Below, piece after piece: positions 26,941-38,147 of a stretch of DNA of 64,000 bases. The notes under the pieces were generated by a model that worked only from the letters and a program-made list of their open reading frames with translations, was not told where the DNA came from and made no database searches. Both the position numbers and the translations under genes were made by a program. The stretch's first letter is position 1; every line of letters starts with the position of its first letter. Source of the DNA: Cocos nucifera (Eukaryota; Streptophyta; Magnoliopsida; Arecales; Arecaceae); contig QRFJ01004839.1 of NCBI GenBank assembly GCA_006176705.1, positions 229,634 to 293,633 of the forward strand, in the 5' to 3' direction.

Positions 26941-29209
26941 TGAAGGAAAATCCTGATTTTCCGGACCAGGTTCGTTCAAATCTGATTAGATCAAGAGATA
27001 TATTTCAAAATTTTTTATCTTTGATCTAGATCAAATCTAAGATGTTTTAGATTTAATTATTATTATTTTAAAAATTAAAATAAAATTAGATAAATTAAAT
27101 CAAATTTAATTTATCTTGAAGTGGGTAATCCTATTACCTATTGATGATCTTGTAAGCAGCGAAAGGATTTGGATCAAGCCACGCAAGTGCCTGGCCTCTA
27201 TCGGTATTCATTTGGACTGAATTTAGAGATCCTCTTCTTCTCTATCTCATCTCCAGAAATTAGATCTGGATATGATCTGCAGGATCTTCAAAACTCCTTT
27301 TGAAGATCAGCAGTCGTCCTTTGCAGCAGCGCAGCCTTCTAGCTTTTACTCACCTTTCTCTTATCTAGATTGCATCAACCAAGATCCAAAATTCTTTTGG
27401 ATGTGGAGAGGAGAGGGAGAAGATACTTTGGCATGGAGGAGGAGAGGAGAAAAGGTCTTGGGGCGTGGAGACTTCAGATTCCTCTTTGAGTTGGGCGCAG
27501 GGTCTTATTTATAGACTAACTGTGATCCAACTCTTCTTCTTCCCAACCAATCACAACTCTTTGTGAAATCAGATCTAAATCTGATTGATGGAAATAGATT
27601 CCCCTAGATTCTTCCTTAGAGGGTGCCTAAGACCAGTCAAAGTTGGTTCTTAGGAGAACTTTAATTGGAATCCAAAAAGGAGATGGAGTCCCTATCCAAC
27701 AGGGACTCCTAGGCGCCTCCAGCTTGGGCACACGCCAAGGGTGGCATGTGCCCTCTTCCTTGCTAGATTCTGGTAGGGGGACAGGCTCCCACCAACTCTC
27801 CAATAGGTGCATGACACATGGACAGAAGTCAAAGTATCAATGGTCAATATTTGACCAGTCAAGGTAGACTTTTGACCAAAGTCAAAGAACGAGAAATGAC
27901 AAGTGACCAAAAATGGCAGGTAATGTCCTACAAAATAAGACAACCTTTTCTAACTTGGACAACCTCCAGTTAGACCATATGAAGGCCTCTGATTAAGCAC
28001 AAACTCCTTTAGCTCAGATAGGACAACTTATTTATGATAGCAAAAGAAGAACGTTAGGTTCAATCGAGTGCTAGCACGATTTTCTTGAACCTAATTGAAT
28101 CTCATTCAAATCAATTGAACTAGATCAGTTCAATTGATGATCACCAGATTCAAATCCCTTGTTTGTGTGACCCAGTTAGGTTCAGTTCTGTATGGTAATA
28201 GGATATGTCATGATCTCTATCATCGACACATCAAAACTTCTTTCGATGGATCAGAACTCTTCTGATTCGAATAGCTAGAATGATCGATCATCTAAATCAT
28301 TCTAATTGCTCCCAAAATCCACCAGTGACACCTAGCAGTATATGGTGGCAACCCATCAAAGCTGAATGCGAACCTCTTGGTGCAGCTACTTGTGTGATTA
28401 AGTTCTTCTATCTTGAGCCCCGATCAGATTAGGGTTAAGGTGAACTCGTCAAACTCTAGTCTCTGTCATATGATGTAATTATTCGATTTCAAATCCAATG
28501 TGAAAACCTAAATAGAAACTTTTTTATTATTTCACTCTGCCATGGCCATGAACTTCTGGACTTGATTCTCATGATCATCATAGGGCTGCTCCTCTACCAC
28601 CGAGGTAGATAGATTCCATCTTGATGCTATCTAGTTCCTACAATGAACATGCTATAGCCAACATACACCTCAGGATTCCATATGGCTGGGAGATCGAGTA
28701 ATGGTGTAGTCAAAATATAACACCCTCAAGGTGAACTACCGATGCACCTCAGGTCAAAGAATCAGACACACCACTGCAGCATCGAGTCAGTCATCAACGA
28801 GAAGGTAGACTTCCTAATGACTACTCGAGGTGGTCACGCTCAGTACCCTCGTTCTCTAATGAGTACTTATACTCTCGCTTCGGTGTCTCCACACTGTAGA
28901 CTCAAGACTCATCTACTAAAGAGAAGCGATTGTATACCAACCTTTCGGATCAATCACCATCCTCGTGATGATCCTATGGTCGGAAGCATTTTATGAGTTA
29001 ATAATGATTATTCATGTCTTAAATTTTCAACTCTTAAAAATATGAATTATCATTACCATTAACTCAAAGGATGTATCACAGACACTAAATACACATATGT
29101 GATAGAAAATAACCCATTTTATTAATTATAGTCAAAATTATAATTTTATCCTTAGAAGTGTATTACAAGTATCAGCCAATTCTGACTTCTAGGGCACATA
29201 TATCTAACA
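26941..29209 (-). repeat. 5' LTR of copia minus copy
   Basis: In element sense begins TGTTAGATATATGTGCCC and ends GATTTTCCTTCA, 2269 bp. TATA motif CTATAAATAAG on the minus strand at about 27507-27517. Confidence 0.9.
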
Positions 29210-29214
29210 CTAGA

Positions 29215-29474
29215 TACAGACAAAATCGATCGACTGTAGGCGAACTAGCACGTTCGTCCGACTCAGGAAGCTCGAGGTCGTACTCGAAAGGAACCCCATA
29301 TTGGATGCGGATCAACAAAAGATCATTCGGAGTCAAAACCAAATAGGTGGTATCCGGAATAAAAGACTGGTGAGATATGTTCCTAAGCTCAACCTCGGCT
29401 AGGGGTGTGAGATCTAGAAAGGCCGATCCGGACGAGCTCCAAGAATAGACAGAATGGGGGGTTTCGGAAGACAT
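29215..29474 (-). pseudogene. Accessory ORF, N-terminal segment (right arm, part 1)
   Basis: ATG at 29474 on the minus strand. The product starts MSSETPHSVYSWSSSGSAFL and continues through NDLLLIRIQYGVPFEYDLEL and ASSPTVDRFCLYL, then runs into the copia LTR at 29209. It continues at 18859. The LIRIQYGVP..YDLELP and SP..DRFCLY pattern is characteristic of plant 'putative gypsy type transposon' proteins (Transposase_28). The segment is open here and better preserved than the left-arm copy at 6783. It runs antisense to the adjacent LTR (30106-31228), so it would be transcribed from its own or a fortuitous promoter. Its role is unknown. Confidence 0.65.
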
Positions 29475-30105
29475 TCAAATCAAAATAAAACTCTTGAAAA
29501 ACCTCCAAAAATCAAGAAAAAACATACTGTAGAAGCTTCTACCAGAAAAATCGAAAGAACAAGAAGTCTAAGAAGTGCGAACGCTCAAAGAGAAGGGTTG
29601 GAAAGCTGACCTAAATCGACTGAGAAAGGTGAGAAGATGGTGAGCATGATAAAAATCAAGTAGAAGAGCACCTGGGAGCAGAGAGGGCGCGAGAAGAAAT
29701 CGGGACTCTCGGGCAGAAGGAAGGCGATAACTTGGAAAGGAAGGAAGAAGACTCGGGCAGAATGGATTTCGGAGGAGGAAGAGGGCCTTTAATAACCAAG
29801 AGAAGCTTGAAACAGTTATGATTGCAAATCTTATTCGGCCGATCTATGCACGCCGCATGTCCCACTCATCATGGCAGAGAAGTGGAGATGGGCAGATCCT
29901 TAATTGCGTCGCACCTTAGGCAAAGTTTCGGCTGGAGGCTCAAAAAACATTTTTTTGGATCACCTCGTATTTATGAAGTTTTAGCGCCAGCGCGATAGAC
30001 GCCAAGGCATCTCGTCTTGATGAGCACGGGAGACTAAAAAGAACTTCGGCAGTCACATCTATACCTCCTTCCTTCGAATTTTGAACTTGGAAGTAAGGAG
30101 ACTAT

Positions 30106-31228
30106 TGTTGGGGATAAATTCGCTCCCGCCGAAGTTCGATTAAATATCTAGTCTCAGAGCAATCTCGATCATCCTCCTATCATTGGATCCCCTTCGGATA
30201 AACTTAAATAGTGAGAGCGGTCCCCTGAGAAGTCTAGCTTGATCAGTTTGAGGGCCAGTTGAACTCCTTCCGGACTCCTCTCCATCAGTCGAACTTCTTT
30301 CGAACCTTTTCACCAGTCGAACTCCTGCCAGACTCCTCCTTCAATCAGACTCCTTCTGTAGTCGAACTTCTGTCGGACTTCTCCTTCAGCTGGACTCCTC
30401 CTTCAACCAGACTTCGCCGGACTTCTCTTTCAGCTGGACTCCTACTTCAACTAGACTCCGTCAGACTTCTCCTTCAGCTAGACTCCTTCAACAGTCGAAC
30501 TTCTGTCGGATCTTTTCTTCAGTCGGACACCTTCAGCAGTCGAACTCCTGCCGGACCTCTCCTTCAATTGGGCTTCTCTACAGATTGGATCTCCTCTCGA
30601 ACTCCTCCGGTCACAGGCCTTCCGTACTCTTTGTAGCTGGATTCCACCAATCAATGAGAGAAATTTCTTTCGATCGAGCCCCCTGCAGTCACCCGAAAGG
30701 ACCTCATTATCTGTGCAAGTCTGACTCCTAATACAATACAAGCCGAGCTACAAGCAGGCGACCCTAAAGGAGCCCAAACTTCTCTAGAACCGTCGTGACT
30801 CGAAGCTCTTCACCACCAGCGCAACTCCATCCGAACATCGACCATTAATCCCCAACGGACATCACTCTCGACTAGCAAGTCGCAACAACGGACACTACTC
30901 TTCATAACAAACTCCACGTGGCCTGAATGGTCTACTACTAGATGGTTACGGCTATCACCGTCAGTTTGTTATGGGCTCCGCCTACATAAGAGACTCTCTA
31001 GATACACTTTCTTTCCTAAGCTCTTGATTTTTTTCTAAAAAACTCTGCTAAAATATCTCTGAGCACTCCATTTCTGTTGGCCGAAAGAGCTGACTTGATC
31101 ATCGAAGAATCTTATCGGAGCCACCACCTCCGACTCTGGACGAGACTTATTTTGCAGATCACCGATGGCGATCTCATCTTCTCCGACTCCAGCCTCGATT
31201 TCGACGACAACCAGATTTCGCACCAACA
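30106..31228 (+). repeat. Right LTR of the palindromic gypsy element
   Basis: In plus sense begins TGTTGGGGATAAATTC and ends GCACCAACA, 1123 bp. Preceded by purine tract GGAAGTAAGGAGACTAT (30089-30105). Interior 30250-30570 is a minisatellite of GTCGAACT/CTTC-type units, the mirror of that in the left LTR. TATA-like TACATAAGAG lies at about 30983-30992. Confidence 0.8.
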
Positions 31229-31233
31229 AAAGC

Positions 31234-31905
31234 TTTTATCTCCATCCATCATGTGTCATCCCTCCAACCGCCATGTGTCCCATCTAATTTTTTTAATTTA
31301 GTTCCTAAAAAATAAATATTATATAATTTTTTTTTAAAATTATATTTTATAATTTATTTTAGTTATATAAAAAAGTCAAGATTATTATTTATTTGCTGAA
31401 AATTTGTAACCATGATAAAGATGAAAATGATAATAGAGTTTCATATGGTTATTTGGGTTCGTCATTCATTTTTTATTTTAATATTTATCTACTCTGATGA
31501 AATAAAATACTAATTAAATAATTTTTAGTTCTTTCATGATCATCCTATCCCATGTATTACATGGGATTATAAACTAATATATATATTAAAATAAAATCTT
31601 TTATCTCCATTCCTTATGTATCACCTCTCATTCCGCCATGTGTCATTAGTTATTATTTAAGTTTCTTAATTTAGTCCCTAATAAAATAAAAATTATATAA
31701 AAATCCTTCTAAATTATGTTTTGTAATTTATTTTAATTACATAAAAGAGTCTAAATTATTATTTATTTATTAAAAATTTATGAGTATGATATAAAGATGA
31801 AAATCATGATAAAATTTGATATATTTATTTTTTATTTTAAGATGTTTCTATTCTAATGAAATAAAATATTAATTAAATAATTTTTAATTTTTATTTGATT
31901 ATCAC
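31234..31905 (+). repeat. Two-unit diverged tandem duplication
   Basis: Unit 1 (about 31234-31577) and unit 2 (about 31603-31905) align along their length: TTTTATCTCCAT, CGCCATGTGTC, TTTAATTTAGT and GATGAAATAAAATA occur in both at matching offsets. Unit 2 is preceded by ATATATTAAAATAAAATC. Unit 1's equivalent upstream (ATATATTAAAATGAAAAC) sits at 5141-5158, on the other side of the 26-kb insertion. Confidence 0.75.
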
Positions 31906-34319
31906 TTGCTTTTGTCCTCCACATATAGACATCAATATTTTTTTTTCGTTGCAACGCGTACGTACCACGGATCTAGTTGTCATCGAGTTGCTTCACTATC
32001 TCCGCTTGAGCACTCAATGGAGCTCAGTCACCAGCCACTCCACCTTGCCATCGGCCATCAGCACCTCCGCTTCCTCCCACGCCCGCTCTGCCATAATCCC
32101 TGCAACCTTCGCCAGCATCTCCGCTGACCCATACCGCCACCACCCCATCAGTCCCTCTAATTTCTCCAAAAAAAATCCATGATCATCCGGCCCTTGTGCT
32201 TCTGTTCTCAAGATGAAGCTCTTGAAATCTCAAGGGACCAACTCACACAACCACAACCCGCACAATCAAAAGAGAAAGAAGCCAAAAGAAAAAAGAAAAA
32301 AGAAAAAAAAAAAAGCCCTCAAACCTTGAGGGACCAGCTCACACCGCCACAACTCGCACAATCCCATATGCTCAAGACAAAACCCCCACCAGAACCTAAG
32401 AAAGACTTCGATCTCCCTCCCACATATCACCAAAAAAAAAGAAAAAAAAATGAAAAAAAAAGAAGCTAAAAGTAAAAAAAATAATTTATATAGGAAAAGG
32501 CCTCAACTTTAATTTTGGAGCAGCGCAAGAAAGTTTGGATGATGGCTCAGGCCTTGTATTGGTTGTTATATATAAAAATTTAAAAAGTATAATATATTAT
32601 CATTTAATTTAAAAAATATGATGAATTCATCCTTATAAATTATTTAAAATTTTATATATTAATTTTTTTTTCTGTCTTGAGCTCGAAGACGCGACTGTCG
32701 TTAGAGTTCAGAAAGGAGCTTTGAGATATATATAGAACAAATATAATAAAATTAAATATTATTTTAAAAAAATCATATCTTATACATCAGAGGGTTATAA
32801 GTTTAAATGAATGAAGTAGACGACGAAAGAGATTGTAGGATCCATACAGGGCAAGCGAATGTTTGGAAGATACGTGGGGTTAGTGGAGATGTTTGCTTTG
32901 TCTTTCTAGATCACTTTGGAGGGGGAGAGATGGTTGCTGAAATGCTACAATCTGGATGCATTATGGATATTTCTGTACGGTATGAAAATCAGCCATTTGG
33001 ATAAGCGAATTAATGATTATTTCTTTCAAAATAATAAACTCACACATATGCTATATATTTATTGGCTTTATTTTTTTATTAAATATTATATCTAATTTAA
33101 GAGACTTTGTGAATTCAAAATTAATGATATTATACATTGTTGAAGATGATTTTATTTTTGATATTATTTAATTTTTATTTTTATTTTATATTTTTATATA
33201 TAAATAATTTTTATTTATTTATAATTTTTAAATTTGAATGAGGTTTTGGTTCTCTAAAAATACCTTGAGCTCTGTTATGGCAGTGAAAAGAGAAGAGAGA
33301 GCAAACTTCGTAGGCAAAGCATTCGGAAAGCCTGGGTGAAGATTTTGATTTTAGTGAAGGAGGTCTTCTGGCCAAAGAATTTGATGAGGCTGCAATGATA
33401 ATCTTGTTAGTGTTGGAGTGGTTGGCGAGAAGACTGACACGATTGGCGATCTTGTCTTTATGGATAAACTGAAGAATGAGATCAATTATCTTGTTGGTAG
33501 ACTACTAATCGATCATGCCATTGAAGATGGTATAGACCTCCAGAGTGGAGTTGAGGTCCAGACCATGGATATATGAGTAGGTGTTGATATGCTTGATTTG
33601 GATGGAACAAAAATTTTAGGACGAGCTAGGCAAGAGATCTATGAAAAATTTTAAATTTAGAAAAAATAAAAAAATTTACAATTCATATATATTTTTTATT
33701 ATTTTAATTATTTTTAAAATATATAGTAAATATTAATAAATTAATAAAAATAAAATATATATTTTTAAAAATCATATCCTATTAATGGCATGAGTTACAA
33801 GCTAGTGCCAATATATGATCGTCCCTGGCTATCAATTTAGGCACCGAGAACTCGCCAAGAGGCTCTATTATCTTCAGTAGTGGCATAAATTTTGGGTTGG
33901 ACTCTTTCTAAATTGCATGATAGTGATATCTTTCTACCTAAATGCATACAGCATGCCTATTTCGGATGCATTTGGTTAGTCATTAAAAAAAAAATATATT
34001 TTATTTTTTTTAATTTTTAAAAAATAAAAATAAAAAAATAATATTTAATAATATTATAAAAGAATTAAAATAAAAAAATTAAAATAATTATTTTACATGT
34101 AAAACAGTTTACATATAATTATTTTTTACTTTAACATAGTTATCAAATATTTTTTTATTTAATAAAAAATAAAAAAAAATAAAAATATTTTTTAAAATTT
34201 AAAAAATATAACCAAACTCATCCTTGCTCAACAATTTTATCATCGCAAGTAATTACTGAATGAAATTTTAGCACTACTGTATACCATATACCAACTAATT
34301 CAACACGGCACATCTTATT
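31906..34319. other. Spacer with low-complexity tracts; possible gene scrap
   Basis: A less AT-rich stretch at about 31945-32215 can be read on the minus strand as about 65 residues (MRTEAQGPDDHGFFLEKLEG and onward, ending EWLVTELHS). This may be a fragment of a plant protein I cannot name. 32270-32475 is an A-rich array with two near-copies of AGGGACCA.CTCACAC.. separated by AAAAAGAAAA. The rest is AT-rich with no supportable gene. Confidence 0.3.
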
Positions 34320-34740
34320 TCACCTCCCCCAAGCACCGGCCCCTCCCTTTTCTTTTCTCCAGCTCCTCCTCCCCTCCCTCTCCGTTCCACTCCCTGGCCG
34401 ATAGCTTCGTCGAAGGGCGTTCGAAGCCCGCCATTTCCTCTTCCCAACGAAACTCATACGCTCAGTGGACCTTCGCCGCACGCCGAGATCGCCGGTAACC
34501 ATCGATTCCGGCGATCCCCCTTCCAATCCCCATCCTTTTCCCTTCGTTTTTCAAGCAGGTGCTGATGTTCATGTGATTCACCGTCGGCTTTGGATTTCCT
34601 AGATCTCTCGATTCCGACGGTGTTGCTTCTGATGATCGGTTGATATTTTGATCTGGGGTCGTCTGATGTTTCTTTATAGATTCATTTTTCATTTGGGCGA
34701 GGTTATTATATCTAGGGTTTGGTGATTTCATTTCTTCATG
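34320..34740 (+). other. GC-rich leader-like island (orphan first exon candidate)
   Basis: After AT-rich DNA the sequence turns into C/T-rich plant 5'-leader style (CCCCTCCCTTTTC, TCTCCGTTCCACTCC) at 34320-34450. It is followed by a possible splice donor (CGCCG/GTAACC, about 34494) and an intron-like T-rich stretch containing ATCTAGGGTTT. No coding exon follows before the LTR insertion at 35068. It may be the first non-coding exon of a gene separated from its body, or a captured fragment. Confidence 0.3.
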
Positions 34741-35067
34741 TTTCTCGGCTTTATTTATCGAACAAGGAAGCGTGATAAGATTCGAATTTGGACAGCTGAT
34801 GGTAATTCGTTGGCAGTTCGATTCATTCTTATTCTTTAGAAATTTTAGTATTCTCTTGTATGTTATATATATTAATAACTAGCTTATAACTCATAACCCC
34901 ATGATGGAAACCTAGAAAACCCCTCTAATCTCTCTCAAGAAAAAGAAGCGGAAAGAAAGGTCTTACCCTTAATTTTTTACTGTCCTCGAATAGGGAAGGC
35001 CAAAAAAAAAAAAAAAACTCAATCAGGTGGGAGAGGCTTGGAGTTGATTTTTCCCATATTTTATCCG

Positions 35068-36338
35068 TGTTGGTGCAGAAATCCGTCGCCGTCGGAGGTC
35101 GCCGCAATCGAGGCCGCCGGGCGCCGCCGGGGACCTGCAAAATGAAGTCCCGATCAGAACCGGTGGGGTGGTGGCTCCGGCAGGACCCTCCGACGGTCAA
35201 GTTAGTTTCCGACCAACAGTAATGGAGTGCTCGGAATGAGTTCCGGAGTTTAGAGATGTGGAGGAGAGCTTAGAGAGTCAAGAGTCCAGAGAGCTTAGCC
35301 TTAGCGTGTCGGGAGGGTCCTTTATATAGTGGAGCTTGATGGTGACAACTGCAACCGCGTGCTGGCGGGCCGCTCGAGGTTCGGCGGAGTCAGTCCCACT
35401 GGTGCCGTGTGCGGCGGATTGAGAGTGACAGCCATCGCCGCCTGGCAGTGGGTCGCTATCGCCCGCGGCGGACTGACCGATGGTGCGGCGGACTGACTGA
35501 TGGATGAAGGGTTGAAGGCCTTCGTCGTGTGCCCATTTCAGAGGAGTTCGGGCTCCTGAAGAGGAAGATAGGAGGGAGTTCGGCTCCCATAGGCGTCTGG
35601 CAAGAGGTATGCAGCTAAGGCTCGTCCGCAGAAGAGTTCGGCTGCTAAGAAGCCGAAGCTCGGCCGTCTGGGGTTCGGCCGGCTGTTGGGCTTGGGCTGA
35701 GGCTTGGACACTTGAGAGTTCGGTAGGAGCTCGGTCGGCCGAAGTTTGATGAGGGCGACCGCTGAGGAGTTCGACCCAGTGACGACTGCTGAGGAGTTCG
35801 GGCTCCTAAGTGACGACTGCTGAGGAGTTCGGCCGCTGAGACGACTTTATCGAAGCTCGGCCGCTTGGAGTCGGCCCGAAGGAGTTCGGCCGCTGAGAGG
35901 ACTTCATCGAAGCTCGGCCGCTTGGAGTCGGCCCGAAGGAGTTCGGCCGCTGAGAGGACTTCATTGAAGCTCGGCCGCTTGGAGTCGGCCCGAAGAAGTT
36001 CGGCCGAAGGGGAAACCTGGGAGGAGCCCGGATGGCCGAACAGGGCGTCCGGGAGGAGTCCGTCTCCCGAAGAAGTCCAGCCGCTTGGAGTCCAAGGAGC
36101 TCGGCCCTCAGGAAGTTCGGCTGGCGGTGGGAGTTCGGCCCGGAGCCTGGCGCTGGGGAGTTCGGCAGCTAGGTAGTTCGGCCCGGACCTTGGCGCAGGG
36201 GAGTTCGGCCTCTAGGCAGTTCGGCCGTGGTAGGGGCTCGGCCTGGCGCCTGGCGCTATAAGCTCTTCAGCGGCTACTGGTTACATTGGGCTGAGCGTCG
36301 GGTCCGGGCTTCGGCAGGAGCGGGATTTATCCCCAACA
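35068..36338 (-). repeat. 3' LTR of the gag-only element
   Basis: In element sense starts TGTTGGGGATAAATCCC at 36338 and ends GCACCAACA at 35068, 1271 bp. The minus strand carries TATATAAAGG at 35319-35328, giving a long U3 (about 1 kb). U3 includes about 2.6 units of a 57-bp repeat (35843-35999) built on GGAGTTCGGCCGCTGAG. Confidence 0.92.
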
Positions 36339-36356
36339 GTAGCCCCCCCACTCCCG
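36339..36356 (-). promoter_or_regulatory. Polypurine tract of the gag-only element
   Basis: Minus strand reads GGGAGTGGGGGGGCTAC directly before the 3' LTR; the same tract precedes the LTR at 60765. Confidence 0.85.
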
Positions 36357-36596
36357 AGTTCAAAAATTGAAGGAAGGGAGTACCAAAACAGGCGACTGCC
36401 GAAGTCTTTTTTCCAGGCTCCGCATTTGTTGCAGCTGAAGCTCGGGGGAGGTCTCATCTCCAGCCGATGTTTGGAGTTGAAATGGAACTCGTTTCCAGCT
36501 AAAGTCGATGAAGCTGATGTTGAAGCCGAAGTAAAACTCGCCTCCTTCGGTCGAGGTCGGATTTGAGCTCTTCGGGGGCGACATTATCTTCATCAG

Positions 36597-37850
36597 TTGA
36601 AGTCGACTCGAGGGAGACCTCCTATCTTGCAGCCGAGGTTGAAGTGCGCGCTCGGGGGAGATCTTATCTCCTACGGCCGAGCCTCCCTCGGGGGAGATCT
36701 TATCTCCTGCGGTCCGAGGTTGGTGCTCGTGTTAGGACGAGGTTCTCCTCCTGTTCCTAACCGAGGTTGTTTCGGTCGCTCGGGAGAGATCTTATCTCTA
36801 GCCGAGGTTGTCAACGGTCGCTCGGGAGAGATCTTATCTCTAGCCGAGGTTGGCACTCGTGTTAGGACGAGGTTCTCCTCCTGTTCCTAACCGAGGTTGT
36901 TCCGGTCACTCGGGAGAGATCTTATCTCTAGCCGAGGTTGTCGACGGTCGCTCGGGAGAGATCTTATCTCTAGCCGAGGTTGGCACCCGTGTTAGGACGA
37001 GGTTCTCCTCCTGTTCCTAACCGAGATTGTTCCCGGTCGCTCGGGAGAGATCTTATCTCTAGCCGAGGTTGGTGCTCGTGTTAGGACGAGGTTCTCCTCC
37101 TGTTCCTAATCCGAGGTTGTTCCGGTCGCTCGGGAGAGATCTTATCTCTAGCCGAGGTTGGTGCTCGTGTTAGGACGAGGTTCTCCTCCTGTTCCTAACC
37201 GGGATTGTTCCGGTCGCTCGGGAGAGATCTTATCTCTAGCCGAGGTTGGTGCTCGTGTTAGGACGACTCGGGAGAGATCTTACCTCTAGCCGAGGTTGTC
37301 ACGGTCGCTCGGGAGAGATCTTATCTCTAGCCGAGGTTGAAGTGCGCGCTCGGGGAGATCTTATCTCCTACGGCCGAGCTTCCCTCGGGGGAGATCTTAT
37401 CTCCTGCAGCCGAAGTGAAGTGCGCGCTCGGGGGAGATCTTATCTCCTGTAGCCGAGCTTCCCTCGGGGGAGATCTTATCTCCTGCGGCCGAGGTTGGTG
37501 CTCGTGTTTGTCAACGGTCGCTCGGGAGAGATCTTATTCTCTAGCCGAGGTTGTCAACGGTCGCTCGGGAGAGATCTTATCTCTAGCCGAGGTTGAAGTG
37601 CGCGCTCGGGGGAGATCTTATCTCCTACGGCCGAGCTTCCCTCGGGGGAGATCTTGTCTCCTGCAGCCGAAGTGAAGTGCGCGCTCGGGGGAGAATCTTA
37701 TCTCCTGTAGCCGAGCTTCCCTCGGGGGAGATCTTATCTCCTGCTGCCGAAGTGCGCGCTCGGGGGAGATCTTATCTCCTGCGACCGAGCTTATTGCTCG
37801 CGTTAGGACGAGGTTCTCCTCCAGTTCCTAACCGAGGTTGGCCGTTTTTT
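36597..37850 (-). repeat. Tandem array of palindromic GAGATCTTATCTC units
   Basis: About 20-22 copies of a short module centred on GGAGATCTTATCTCC or AGAGATCTTATCTCT, an imperfect palindrome able to form a hairpin. They are interleaved with a second module, GTTAGGACGAGGTTCTCCTC followed by CTGTTCCTAACCG. Units recur every 35-90 bp in variable order. The array lies between gag and the polypurine tract, where the pol-bearing relative has its 115-bp array (60985-61710), and the second module is shared by both. It carries no supportable gene; the open frames across it are repeat artefacts. Confidence 0.9.
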
Positions 37851-38147
37851 CCCTGTCACTACATGGTTTTCGCATCCAGGAATAATATTATCGAAAGAAA
37901 GAAATTTTATTGAAAGGAAGTTACTAGTAGCGCATCCCCCAAATTCTGTATTTCAAGATCGTGATAACGTTGTTCCTCCGCATTTCTTCGGCAATAAGTT
38001 CCGGGGTGGACGACCTCCTCATGCTGAACTCCTCAATTTGGTGCAAGCTCTTGTTGCTGGGAGACGGCGAATCGCTGATGCACCGAGATCTTCCCAGGGG
38101 CAATGTGAACGACGCCGTAAGGTGGCCGACCTTCTTGCAGTCTCTGG

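Larger units (their letters stand above)
18865..29209 (-). mobile_element. Full-length Ty1/copia retrotransposon, minus-strand copy
   Basis: Perfect target duplication CTAGA at 18860-18864 and 29210-29214. LTRs are at 18865-21140 (3') and 26941-29209 (5'). A canonical initiator-Met primer-binding site sits next to the 5' LTR on the minus strand, and a purine tract (AGGGTGGAAGAT) precedes the 3' LTR. Unlike the plus copy it retains gag (24297-25088), and its length of 10.35 kb exceeds the plus copy's 9.51 kb mainly for that reason. LTR ends and coding segments show the same family as 7568-17077. All frames carry stops. Confidence 0.92.
5159..31228. mobile_element. Compound insertion bounded by inverted gypsy LTRs (palindromic retroelement)
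   Basis: Both outer boundaries are the U5 end of the same LTR family: TATTGGTGC at 5159 and its partner GCACCAACA ending at 31228. The flanking pentamers are AAAAC (5154-5158) and AAAGC (31229-31233), a 4/5 match consistent with an old target-site duplication. Inward from each LTR come, in mirror order, a polypurine tract, a conserved leader, and the N-terminal part of an accessory ORF read outside-in on each side. Homology between the arms stops near 7088 on the left. Removing the two nested copia elements leaves an element of about 6.2 kb with no primer-binding site, gag or pol. The arms differ by roughly 14% over the first 200 LTR bases (count by eye, mostly transitions), so the insertion is old. 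Two inverted independent insertions cannot be fully excluded. Confidence 0.65.

Noticed and set aside
30259..30636. 125-codon plus-strand frame rich in FFRT, SSRT and LDS repeats, and its counterpart at 5751-6074 on the minus strand
   Set aside because: It translates the LTR minisatellite; low complexity and mirrored in the left LTR.
32807..33004. 65-codon plus-strand frame
   Set aside because: No domain, codon pattern or neighbour to support it.
33340..33620. Minus-strand stretch resembling a decayed PPR motif (HINTYSYIHGLDLNSTLEVY)
   Set aside because: Several stops, and similarity too weak to support by eye.
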